DNA from: Candidatus Equinaster intestinalis
GTDB taxonomy: Bacteria; Bacillota_A; Clostridia; Oscillospirales; Acutalibacteraceae
Assembly (NCBI GenBank): GCA_018065375.1
Contig: JAGHTJ010000003.1
Location: 1-22,529 of the forward strand
Length of the DNA: 22,529 nucleotides
Direction: 5' to 3'
A program made the translations under genes and the position numbers. This document shows positions 17,301 to 22,529 of the stretch, one piece after another (positions within the stretch are counted from its first letter, which is position 1; each line of letters starts with the position of its first letter). The notes beneath the pieces are model-generated. The model made no database searches, was not told where the DNA came from, and saw only the letters and a list, made by a program, of their open reading frames with translations.

Positions 17301-17417
17301 GTAACCGAAGCTCTTGATAACGGTACACTTAAAAGAGAGCAGGTTAAAATATGCGCCGAGCGTGTACTTAATGCGCTTATGAAAACAGCAAAAGCCAAAC
17401 GCCTTTTCGAAGAATAA
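14325..17417 (+). CDS. Domain-reversed GH3 beta-glycosidase with internal carbohydrate-binding-like region
   Basis: A retaining beta-glycosidase of family GH3, 1030 residues, with the two canonical domains in reversed order. First comes the alpha/beta-sandwich domain (~20-250: SIVLLKNENGILPI...GKLTSTLA...YPFGFGLSYT), then an FnIII-like domain (~275-390), a ~300-residue beta-rich insertion (~430-700; ~555-695 looks CBM6/35-like), and last the TIM barrel (~740-1025). The barrel has DGPNG, GPSINIFRHPAGGRN, KHYAANS (Lys887/His888) and the nucleophile motif VTDWW with Asp966. This reversed order is known from glucosidases of Ruminococcus albus and Butyrivibrio. There is no signal peptide, so it should be cytoplasmic. 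The ATG at 14325 follows AGGAGG by 8 bases. It is the first gene of an operon with the GH89 gene 24 bases downstream, implying a shared oligosaccharide substrate. The exact sugar specificity is not readable. Confidence 0.92.
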   Translation: MLIHRELKKEENRINFGKKISEESIVLLKNENGILPIKDEKIAVFGRVQVNTMCVAGHEESLIESLKNGGVNYDAALASIYKNWCEKAVVRQYGEWTGGASYDEMPLDEDTVKASAQSGAEKAIIVIGRKSAENFDMNNVKGEYLLSDEEALMVNLVCRYFKNVILLLNIGCNIDLEFTEKYNFSAILYMVPGGAKSCEALTDILCGRVCPSGKLTSTLARHYSDYPSAEFFGRHGGGTVQDYFEDIFVGYRYFDTFEKSADVLYPFGFGLSYTEFKTDITEFKVLEDKISLNLRITNIGNMAGKDVIQLYFSAPGMKEGALLSKPMRQLCDFGKTKLLTPGESEEINLTAKTDSIVSFDDTGVLGTAHAWVVEKGVYRFYISDNGKDFTNAGDYTEEQTRIIEKCHPIKTTLAKRLLANGEYEQLPVAPFNPQKPIRLSALETIGIPVNHFYNCSKSISDLSELMIGESVEFSLYAASGGAHFLNFGADIFDKISITVNGVQVQETAKTENGCIVILPIAPADLVITVKEKLPSVKAFSFKKLDNTVNINPCGETVLSASDIYECSFGAIIENYEETNGDTGCCITNLYSSGTYFLFKTNVKEAGKYDLTILYSSVYEEKKMEHTFVMFVSNIVQPLIPQMLQTTCKEDEPKHFVPTQKSTVYLPAGDVYIKIAAEDTPVPDVSKLVLVRNENGIIEGEISNEHIIEKNIENKKNHTGYLEDEAAEPIGIQLKEVYKNRKLMSEFLEQLSNRELATLVSGTSKNITETGDVGCNHPLPQRGVPAFQTADGPNGLRQKFRKPIAYPSMCAVASTFNKDYFCIIGEIMGEECLKYSVDMLLGPSINIFRHPAGGRNCQYCSEDPYLTGIVATEYIKGLQSRGVAAVLKHYAANSTEFERLKSNSRISERALREIYIKAFEMAVKNASPYMIMSSYNHINDTKVCEDYDLITVIPREEWHWDGAFVTDWWNDSSHVAEVAAGHDLKMATGDIDGVTEALDNGTLKREQVKICAERVLNALMKTAKAKRLFEE

Positions 17418-17443
17418 AACTTATCAAAGGGAATAAAACTTAT
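17412..17443 (+). repeat. 13-bp direct repeat across the GH3/GH89 junction
   Basis: GAATAAAACTTAT occurs at 17412-17424 (covering the GH3 stop codon) and again at 17431-17443 (reaching into the GH89 start codon). It looks like a small tandem duplication that created the intergenic gap. The GH89 ribosome binding site AAAGGGA lies across the gap and the second copy. Confidence 0.7.
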
Positions 17444-20309
17444 GATTGAAAAAATGGTGAATTTTTCCAGAGTTCAGACCGGAAACAAAACTACAATTCA
17501 GTTTGACCGTAACCGTGATATTGTGGGCGTAGAGGTTATATTGACCGATGATTTCGAAGAGTTTAAGGGTAAAACAGTAGAGTTTAAGTATGCCCTTAAC
17601 GGAGTTTTAACCGACCTTATACATTTCGGCTCTGCAAAGATTTCAAATGATAAAACAGTAAAGATAAACCTTGAAACACCCATCTCGGCAGAATACATTT
17701 TTATAATAACCGAGGACGAAAGATTAAAAATCGAAGATGTTGAGGTTTATGAATATACAAATATATCGAAGGTCGGCTACTACCCTGCCGTTTTTGATAC
17801 CGATTTGAAAGAAAACTATTATCTTGATACCGTTTCGGTTTTCACGGGCCTTGAGGGCTACAGCCATTATTCCGTTTTTACGAGCATCAACGGCAGAGAT
17901 TTCGATTTGGTAGCACAAAAGCGAAACGACAAAAAATGTGATTTTCAAAAGGGTGATATATATTCTCTCAGCAGAAAAGAAGCACGGATTATAAGGGTTT
18001 TCATTGAGTATAATTCGGCTTCGGATAAGGCGGAGTTTAACCGTGTGGAATTCAGCGGCGAAAAATCGAATAGAGAAATTTTATGCCGTCCTGCAATCGA
18101 AATCGAAAATTTTGAAAACAGCCCTTACGATACTGAAATCAAAGCCGAAGATACTTATGCGGAAATTTACGGAATTATTGAGAGAAGATTGGGCGCAGAA
18201 TATAAAAATCGGTTTATATTGGAATTAAAGGAAAATCCAAACGGCAAAAAATACGATTATTTTAAACTTTCAGATAGCGGAGACAGAATAAAAATAGAGG
18301 GCAACTGCGGTGTGTCCTTGGCGGCAGGCCTTAATCACTATTTAAAATATTATTGCAAAGTAAATATTTGCCAGGTTGGCGATAATGCCGTTATGCCCGA
18401 AAAAACCGTAAAGATATGCGGCGAAGTTTATAGGGAAACAAAGGCAAAAATAAGATACGCTTATAACTATTGCACTCTTTCTTATTCCATGGCTTTTTGG
18501 GGCGAAAAAGAGTGGCGGGATGAAATCGACTGGTTGGCGCTTAACGGTGTTAATCTTGTGCTTGATATTACGGCATGTGAGGAAGTTTGGCGCCGTTTTC
18601 TTACAAAACTCGGCTATACTCATAAAGAAATACTGAAATTTATTTCGGGCCCCGCTTATTATGCCTGGGCGTATATGGCAAATATTTCGGGGTTCGGCGG
18701 CCCTGTGCACGATAGTTGGTTTGCACGCCGCACCGACCTCGCCCGAAAGAATCATCTTATAATGCGTAAACTCGGTATCTGCCCCGTGCTTCAAGGATAC
18801 AGCGGTATGGTACCCGGTGATATAAACGAGCATTTTGAAAATCTTCAGATAATAAAGCAGGGCGAGTGGGGTTCGCTTTATCGCCCCGATATGTTAAAAA
18901 CAACCTCAAAAGATTTCCATCGCCTTGCCGAGATTTTTTATAAGGTGCAAAGGGAAGTTTACGGAAATTACAGTCATTATTATTCAACCGATCCGTTTCA
19001 CGAGGGTGGCAACACCGGAGATATGGAGCCAAAAGATGTATCGGGAAATGTTCTTTCGGCGATGATGAAAAGCGATAAGGATGCGGTTTGGGTGATACAG
19101 TCCTGGCAGCGCAACCCCACATCTGAGTTTTTAAAGGGCATCGAATTGCAGGAAAACGGCAGAGAGCATGCTCTTATCCTTGATTTGTATGCCGAGAAAC
19201 TCCCGAATTTCAGCGATGGCAAACCCGAAAACCCCAATCACGGTTACAGTAAGGAATTCAATTCTACGCCGTGGGTATTTTGTATGCTTAATAATTTCGG
19301 CGGACGACTCGGTATGCACGGACATATTGATAACCTTGTAAATAACATACCAAAGGCGTTTAATACCTGCAAATATATAGCCGGTATCGGCATAGCACCT
19401 GAGGCCACCGGCAATAATCCGGTGCTTTATGATTTCCTTTTCGAAACGGTGTGGCAGAAAAATGCCGATGAAGAAATGCAGGAAATTGATTTAAACCGAT
19501 GGATATGCGATTATGCCCAAAGGCGGTATGGCAAAAAGAGTAAAGCCGCCGAAGATGCCTGGAAAATTCTGCTTGACACGGTTTATAAAGCCGAGTTTAA
19601 CAGTAAAGGTCAGGGTGCGCCCGAATCGATTGTCAATGCAAGACCCTCCCTTGAATCAAGACCGGCATCCTCTTGGGGAAACATCTGCGTAGATTACGAT
19701 AAAGAAAAATTAAAAGAGGCGGCACGGCTGCTGCTTGATGACTACGAAACACTAAAAAACAGTAAGGGTTATATGTATGATGCCGTAACGGTTTTACAGC
19801 AGATTTTGTCCAACGAGGCGCAGGATGTTCATAAGCAAATGGCTGCGGCATTTGAAAGCAGGAATTTAAAAGAATTTGAAAAAAATGCGGCAAGGTTTTT
19901 AAAAATTGCCGACCTTATGGATACTGTTACAGCCACAAATAAGTATTATATGCTCGGCAGTTGGATAAATGCGGCAAGGCGCTTGGCGGAAAACACCGAT
20001 GATTTTACCAAAATGCTTTACGAAATGAATGCAAAAGCACTCATTACCACCTGGGGCTCGCTTAATCAGTGCGAGATAGCAGGTCTCGGCGATTATTCAA
20101 ACCGCCAGTGGTCAGGGCTCATTTCCGATTATTATAAACCCCGTTGGGAGCATTGGATAAATGAACGCAAAAAGGAACTTCGCGGCGAAAAAGCAGAAGA
20201 AAAAACCGATTGGTTTAAATTCGAGTGGAGTTGGGTAAGGGAAATTAAAAATTATGCAGATACCCCGAAAAACACCGATTTGCCGCACCTGGCAAAAGAA
20301 ATTGTTTAA
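17442..20309 (+). CDS. Alpha-N-acetylglucosaminidase, family GH89
   Basis: Removes terminal alpha-linked N-acetylglucosamine. Human NAGLU acts on heparan sulfate; bacterial GH89 enzymes act on GlcNAc-alpha-1,4-Gal caps of gastric-type mucin. The 955-residue chain has beta-rich, discoidin/CBM32-like N-terminal regions (~1-210), the NAGLU N-domain (~215-330), the catalytic barrel starting RYAYNYCTLSYSMAFWGEKEWRDEIDWLALNGVN (broken here: ~338-371), and an all-helical C-terminal domain (~660-940). The likely acid/base is Glu521 (DPFHEGG) and the likely nucleophile Glu654 (GIAPEATGNNP), by alignment with the human and clostridial enzymes from memory. No signal peptide or anchor is present, unlike secreted clostridial GH89s, so it should act inside the cell on imported material. 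It is co-transcribed with the GH3 gene and followed by a strong terminator. Confidence 0.93.
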   Translation: MIEKMVNFSRVQTGNKTTIQFDRNRDIVGVEVILTDDFEEFKGKTVEFKYALNGVLTDLIHFGSAKISNDKTVKINLETPISAEYIFIITEDERLKIEDVEVYEYTNISKVGYYPAVFDTDLKENYYLDTVSVFTGLEGYSHYSVFTSINGRDFDLVAQKRNDKKCDFQKGDIYSLSRKEARIIRVFIEYNSASDKAEFNRVEFSGEKSNREILCRPAIEIENFENSPYDTEIKAEDTYAEIYGIIERRLGAEYKNRFILELKENPNGKKYDYFKLSDSGDRIKIEGNCGVSLAAGLNHYLKYYCKVNICQVGDNAVMPEKTVKICGEVYRETKAKIRYAYNYCTLSYSMAFWGEKEWRDEIDWLALNGVNLVLDITACEEVWRRFLTKLGYTHKEILKFISGPAYYAWAYMANISGFGGPVHDSWFARRTDLARKNHLIMRKLGICPVLQGYSGMVPGDINEHFENLQIIKQGEWGSLYRPDMLKTTSKDFHRLAEIFYKVQREVYGNYSHYYSTDPFHEGGNTGDMEPKDVSGNVLSAMMKSDKDAVWVIQSWQRNPTSEFLKGIELQENGREHALILDLYAEKLPNFSDGKPENPNHGYSKEFNSTPWVFCMLNNFGGRLGMHGHIDNLVNNIPKAFNTCKYIAGIGIAPEATGNNPVLYDFLFETVWQKNADEEMQEIDLNRWICDYAQRRYGKKSKAAEDAWKILLDTVYKAEFNSKGQGAPESIVNARPSLESRPASSWGNICVDYDKEKLKEAARLLLDDYETLKNSKGYMYDAVTVLQQILSNEAQDVHKQMAAAFESRNLKEFEKNAARFLKIADLMDTVTATNKYYMLGSWINAARRLAENTDDFTKMLYEMNAKALITTWGSLNQCEIAGLGDYSNRQWSGLISDYYKPRWEHWINERKKELRGEKAEEKTDWFKFEWSWVREIKNYADTPKNTDLPHLAKEIV

Positions 20310-20333
20310 AGAAAACTATATTTAACTAAACTT

Positions 20334-20370
20334 AAAAACAAGGCAAACCAAAGGGTTTGCCTTGTTTTTT
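20334..20370 (+). terminator. Terminator of the GH3-GH89 operon
   Basis: CAAGGCAAACC (20339-20349), loop AAAG, GGTTTGCCTTG (20354-20364), with an A-run before and six T after. The 11-bp stem extends through A-T pairs. It is also competent in the minus direction. Confidence 0.92.
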
Positions 20371-20372
20371 AA

Positions 20373-20394
20373 TCGGAGTGTTCATAACGTACTT
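20373..20394 (+). repeat. 22-nt tag, left copy
   Basis: Begins TCGGAGTGTTCATAACG, directly after the T-run of the operon terminator. It matches the copy at 20604-20625 at 20 of 22 positions in the same orientation. Confidence 0.8.
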
Positions 20395-20411
20395 TAATCA
20401 AAGCGAAACCT

Positions 20412-20567
20412 TGCATATCATCAACACGAAGTGCTGTATATCATCAATTCCTCAAGGAATTGCATCTCATCAAGCCGCAAAAATATACACGCTTTGCGTG
20501 ATGATATGCGCCTTCGGCGATGATATGTACACCTGCGGTGTGATGATATACCAAGCCTGCGGCTTGG
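20412..20567. repeat. Array of short hairpins with inverted TGATGATAT linkers
   Basis: Six or more small perfect hairpins: CAC-GAA-GTG (20425-20433), CAATTCC-TCAA-GGAATTG (20445-20462), CACGC-TTT-GCGTG (20488-20500), CGCC-TTC-GGCG (20509-20519), ACACC-TGC-GGTGT (20529-20541) and CCAAGCC-TGC-GGCTTGG (20551-20567). They are joined by linkers. In the left half the linkers read ATATCATCA (20414-20423, 20437-20446, a variant at 20463-20472). In the right half they read the reverse complement TGATGATAT (20499-20508, 20518-20527, 20541-20550). Left and right linkers can therefore pair, giving a branched, cruciform-like fold. It carries no credible gene. Similar palindromic arrays are, from memory, scattered in gut Ruminococcaceae genomes, which would make it a MITE/REP-like element. 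Confidence 0.75.
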
Positions 20568-20570
20568 ATA

Positions 20571-20602
20571 AAAAAATCTCGTTCCGAAGAACGAGATTTT
20601 TG
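20571..20602. terminator. Bidirectional terminator-like hairpin at the end of the array
   Basis: AAAAATCTCGTTC, loop CGAA, GAACGAGATTTTT: a 13-bp stem flanked by A- and T-runs, centred near 20586. It probably blocks transcription from both sides of the repeat array. Confidence 0.8.
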
Positions 20603-20603
20603 G

Positions 20604-20625
20604 TCGGAGTATTCATAACGGACTT
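20604..20625 (+). repeat. 22-nt tag, right copy
   Basis: Begins TCGGAGTATTCATAACG, two bases after the T-run of the hairpin at 20571-20602, the same arrangement as the left copy at 20373-20394. Bases 20626-20713 hold nothing else I can name. Confidence 0.8.
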
Positions 20626-20714
20626 GGTGAAAAATATAGTAAAAACAATGGTTACGGCACCGAACATACATATTCAAACTCCGGCAAAAATGAAAATCGC
20701 ACATTTTTCTTTTA

Positions 20715-20750
20715 TCCTCCTTTGAGATACAATAGTGTCGCAAAGGAGGA
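20715..20750 (+). promoter_or_regulatory. Hairpin that can hide the Shine-Dalgarno of the first mobile-element gene
   Basis: TCCTCCTTTG (20715-20724) is the exact reverse complement of CAAAGGAGGA (20741-20750), which contains the AAAGGAGG ribosome binding site of the gene starting at 20758. The 16-base loop contains TACAAT (20728-20733), a possible -10 box with a weak -35. A transcript started inside the loop would lack the left arm and be translatable; a read-through transcript would fold and be blocked. The pairing is seen directly; the function is inferred. Confidence 0.6.
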
Positions 20751-20757
20751 TTTTGCT

Positions 20758-20934
20758 ATGAAGGAAATCAAAAGGCGGTTGGTATTGGATGATTTTGATT
20801 ATCGGTTATTGGTAGGATGCGTGAATACGGCACGGACAATGTTCATTGATGAGAACAAGCCGGTCGAGGATGTATCCGCACTGCTACTCAAAATCATTGA
20901 TGCACCGACAAAGAAAATCAAGATAAGGAGTTGA
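20758..20934 (+). CDS. Small mobile-element accessory protein, 58 residues
   Basis: Encodes a short charged protein ending in LLLKIIDAPTKKIKIRS. Proteins of this kind (a DFDYR-type start and a conserved LLLK-IDAPTKK tail) accompany conjugative and mobilisable elements in Clostridia; I know no function for them. The ATG at 20758 is set by AGGAGG at 20744-20749, eight bases upstream; an earlier in-frame ATG lies inside the hairpin and has no binding site. The gene is followed after five bases by tnpV. Its codon use (more G/C third positions) differs from the chromosomal genes to the left, consistent with transfer. Confidence 0.8.
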   Translation: MKEIKRRLVLDDFDYRLLVGCVNTARTMFIDENKPVEDVSALLLKIIDAPTKKIKIRS

Positions 20935-20939
20935 ATGAA

Positions 20940-21311
20940 ATGGAAAAATCATCATTATTTGAGCAAATGGGCGGTACATATCGACAGGAAGGTGATTATC
21001 TGCTCCCCGATGTTGAGCTACCGGAAGAAACACCAATCGGTGTTTGGGGAGATCGGCACTACCACCATCTGAGAAAGGAAAACCGTATCCTTTTCAGCCA
21101 GTTGACGATCAGCGGTAAGATGAACGACTACCTTGCCGACATCGACAAGCAGGCAGAGGAAATGTTCTCTCACTTGGTAAAGCAGCTTGCCGAGCGAGAC
21201 GGCATCACGGAAACTCTCAAAGCCACTGACCAGATGGAATGGGTACGCCGAATGAATACCGCGCGAGCGCAGGCGACCAAAATCGTGAACAACGAACTGA
21301 TTTATAACTGA
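20940..21311 (+). CDS. tnpV: TnpV-like transposon-encoded protein
   Basis: A 123-residue protein recognisable from FEQMGGTYRQEGDYLLPDVELPEETPIGVWG (split: ~6-36), then LTISGKMNDYLADIDKQAEEMFSHLVKQLAERDGITE and the ending QMEWVRRMNTARAQATKIVNNELIYN. This is the pattern of TnpV, a protein of unknown role carried by Tn4451/Tn4453-type mobilisable transposons and many clostridial elements. The ATG at 20940 is preferred over the TTG at 20931 because AAGGAG (20925-20930) is then nine bases upstream and the family usually starts MEKS-FEQMGG. It sits in a tight operon between the 58-residue gene and the Cys-rich protein. No recombinase or relaxase is in view, so the element is incomplete here or extends no further than a remnant. 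Confidence 0.88.
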   Translation: MEKSSLFEQMGGTYRQEGDYLLPDVELPEETPIGVWGDRHYHHLRKENRILFSQLTISGKMNDYLADIDKQAEEMFSHLVKQLAERDGITETLKATDQMEWVRRMNTARAQATKIVNNELIYN

Positions 21312-21325
21312 CGGAGGAAAAGAAT

Positions 21326-21493
21326 ATGAAGAAGCTTATAGCCCTTATCATTGCCATTATCGCTTTGATCGAGATGAACACCACCCCCACAAAACCCGCT
21401 GAAAAGCCCATTATTGAACCAACAAACACTATTATCAAAATGGTCAAGAAGAACTACCCGAAGCGAAAGAAACGCAAGCAGAGCCGCCTATGA
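21326..21493 (+). pseudogene. N-terminal part of a frameshifted, membrane-anchored Cys-rich protein
   Basis: A 55-residue frame with GGAGGAAA upstream of the ATG at 21326. It begins with a Lys-Lys plus hydrophobic segment (KKLIALIIAIIALI, ~2-15), a signal peptide or membrane anchor, then a Thr/Pro/Glu stretch, and ends in an abnormal Lys/Arg-rich tail (KKNYPKRKKRKQSRL). The other forward frame over that tail reads QEELPEAKETQAEPP, which continues smoothly into the next frame at 21490. The pattern points to a one-base deletion (or two-base insertion) near 21400-21440. The stop overlaps the next ATG as ATGA, so coupled translation of two pieces is also possible. Confidence 0.6.
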
Positions 21494-21999
21494 CGATCAC
21501 AGAGGAACGCAAAAAGGAACCCGCCGAAACCGAGCCGTTTATCACCGAACCAAAGCAAGAGCCGAAATCGCAGACTGAAAAGCCGAAAGAGCAAAAGAAG
21601 GAAATACCTCCGGCTGAAATGGAAAGCCACGAAAACGGCAGCATCGTCATCGGTGATCCGACACCAACGCAAACCAACTCCTGCGGCGTTGCAGGACACC
21701 ACTGCACGGGACCGGAAACACATTCATTCATCTGCAAATTAGAGCAGAAAGGTTGCGAATACTGCGGCTCACACAGTTGCCCGAGTTTCTATGCGGTGGA
21801 CGAATGGGGACAAGGGTGCTACACACCGAGCGAATGCCCTAAGTACGATATTCACACCGATCCGGTATGGTACTGCCAAACCTGCCATAAGCTCTGCGGA
21901 GACGGCAGAAACGGCACCTGCGTTCAGTTCGTGATCGACTGCACCTGCCCGAACTGCGGAGAGCAGATTAATGCATGGACTTGTCATTATTGTAAATAG
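21490..21999 (+). CDS. Cys-rich, probably metal-binding protein (main part of the frameshifted gene)
   Basis: A 169-residue frame whose first ~55 residues are a Pro/Glu/Lys-rich spacer. Its last ~105 residues carry 17 cysteines, many as C-x2-C pairs (CEYC, CQTC, CPNC, CHYC), suggesting several zinc-ribbon-like knuckles. No enzyme motif is recognisable. Because the spacer extends in frame upstream of the ATG at 21490, without a ribosome binding site there, the annotated start is probably internal to an ancestral gene beginning at 21326. As a whole the protein would be an anchored or secreted spacer with a Cys-rich head. It is last in the mobile-element operon after tnpV. Confidence 0.6.
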   Translation: MTITEERKKEPAETEPFITEPKQEPKSQTEKPKEQKKEIPPAEMESHENGSIVIGDPTPTQTNSCGVAGHHCTGPETHSFICKLEQKGCEYCGSHSCPSFYAVDEWGQGCYTPSECPKYDIHTDPVWYCQTCHKLCGDGRNGTCVQFVIDCTCPNCGEQINAWTCHYCK

Positions 22000-22012
22000 A
22001 ATAGATATGCGA

Positions 22013-22042
22013 ACAGCGGCAGGGATTTCTCCTTGCCGCTGT
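22013..22042. terminator. Hairpin after the Cys-rich gene
   Basis: ACAGCGGCAGGGA (22013-22025) pairs with TCCTTGCCGCTGT (22030-22042), 13 bp with one G-U pair and a 4-base loop. There is no immediate T-tract, so it is at best a weak intrinsic terminator for the mobile-element operon. Confidence 0.5.
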
Positions 22043-22053
22043 GCTAATGTATT

Positions 22054-22143
22054 TTACTTTTTCGTCATAGTATAAGAGTTTGTACCGTTTGCTTCGGTAA
22101 TAGTGATCGTATCGCCGTTCAATGTGGGCGTATCACTATTCAT
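22054..22143 (-). other. Short frame resembling the C-terminal strand of a lost protein
   Basis: A 29-residue minus-strand frame (MNSDTPTLNGDTITITEANGT..., ending TMTKK) lies 14 bases past the stop of the membrane-protein gene. No ribosome binding site precedes it, and its alternating beta-strand pattern looks like the end of a larger extracellular domain. The frame stays open upstream through the end of the neighbouring gene. It may be a remnant; I cannot show that it is expressed. Confidence 0.25.
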
Positions 22144-22157
22144 ATAAAGTAAACCAA

Positions 22158-22529
22158 TCAAAATTTGAAAATCTTTTTGTTCTTTTGGCGTTCTTCTTCC
22201 GTCCATGTTCCGTCTTTCATCGCCGCTGAACGTCTTGCTTTATACTTCTGAACCCGAGATTCCACACAAGTGATCATAGTTACTGTGGCAAGCAAACTAA
22301 AACTGTTCAATACCATAAAGTACATTTGATGGTTAATAATTTGAGCCAGCGTTTCTGCAATTTGCAGAACAATAGCAATAACCAGCATAATTTGACTTAC
22401 CCTAATTATTTTTGCATCACCTTTGTGGTCAATCTGCAAAAGAAGATGGTTTATAAACATGATTGTCAGAAAAATCGTCATAAAAATCTCAAGATAACCT
22501 ATTGAATTTTTTTCCGCATTGATGAATCC
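22158..22529 (-). CDS. Membrane protein, partial at the right edge
   Basis: A minus-strand frame open to the window edge, 123 codons visible. It shows three hydrophobic segments (around IFMTIFLTIMFINHLLLQ, SQIMLVIAIVLQIAETLAQII and MYFMVLNSFSLLATVTMITCV) followed by a charged 35-residue tail ending KNKKIFKF. An ATG at 22481 exists, but it lacks a convincing ribosome binding site and the frame continues without a stop for all 16 codons beyond it. The true start is therefore probably outside the window. The family is not recognised. Its low-GC codon use resembles neither the tnpV block nor anything diagnostic. Confidence 0.6.
   Translation of the reverse strand, partial: GFINAEKNSIGYLEIFMTIFLTIMFINHLLLQIDHKGDAKIIRVSQIMLVIAIVLQIAETLAQIINHQMYFMVLNSFSLLATVTMITCVESRVQKYKARRSAAMKDGTWTEEERQKNKKIFKF

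Noticed and set aside
20412..20567. CRISPR array
   Set aside because: The recurring linkers are only ~10 bases, change orientation midway, and the segments between them are self-complementary hairpins, not spacers; no cas gene is present.
20357..20743. Open frames of up to ~120 residues on both strands across the hairpin array
   Set aside because: They translate palindromic repeats and terminators, have no ribosome binding sites, and give reiterated Ile/Tyr/Val-rich nonsense; similar spurious proteins arise wherever this repeat occurs.
21420..21450. Programmed -1 ribosomal frameshift joining the 55-residue and Cys-rich frames
   Set aside because: The direction would fit, but I see no X-XXY-YYZ slippery heptamer in the right phase and no obvious downstream stimulatory hairpin, so a simple indel is the better reading.

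Overview
The window looks like a piece of a Clostridia chromosome, most likely from an uncultured gut Oscillospiraceae/Ruminococcaceae-type bacterium. Supporting signs are strong AGGAGG ribosome binding sites, TATAAT promoters, AT-rich spacers, large FtsX/MacB-type ABC exporters, a GH3 glucosidase with the domain order known from Ruminococcus albus and Butyrivibrio, and a TnpV-type mobile-element gene. This placement is inference; no rRNA or other phylogenetic marker was compared.

Layout. Bases 1-1500 hold housekeeping genes: the first ten codons of a minus-strand gene (possibly prolyl-tRNA synthetase), chorismate synthase (aroC, minus) and a stand-alone acyl carrier protein (acpP, plus) with its own promoter and terminator. 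Bases 1538-7731 are a two-gene minus-strand operon. Its first gene encodes a 1077-residue protein whose first ~830 residues look like a GH106-like glycoside hydrolase with beta-sandwich domains and whose last ~225 residues are an ABC ATPase with several lost motifs. Two bases downstream begins a 985-residue FtsX-type permease with an extracytoplasmic coiled coil. Bases 7848-10484 encode a separate MacB-like exporter with an intact ATPase fused to a permease.

Bases 10615-12609 encode an NAD-dependent DNA ligase (ligA) with two unusual substitutions, convergent with an unrecognised membrane protein (12672-14057, minus). Bases 14325-20309 are a glycosidase operon behind a good promoter: a domain-reversed GH3 beta-glycosidase followed by a GH89 alpha-N-acetylglucosaminidase. 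Neither has a signal peptide, so together they probably trim imported oligosaccharides, perhaps alpha-GlcNAc-capped mucin fragments, in the cytoplasm.

Bases 20310-22529 are accessory DNA: a terminator, a ~230 bp array of small hairpins joined by TGATGATAT-type linkers, a duplicated 'terminator plus 22-nt tag' module, and a mobile-element gene set (58-aa protein, TnpV, and a frameshifted Cys-rich protein). The first of these genes has a Shine-Dalgarno sequence that pairs perfectly with an upstream sequence. The right edge cuts a small membrane protein. The best candidate for something undescribed is the glycosidase-like/ABC ATPase fusion with its coupled coiled-coil permease.
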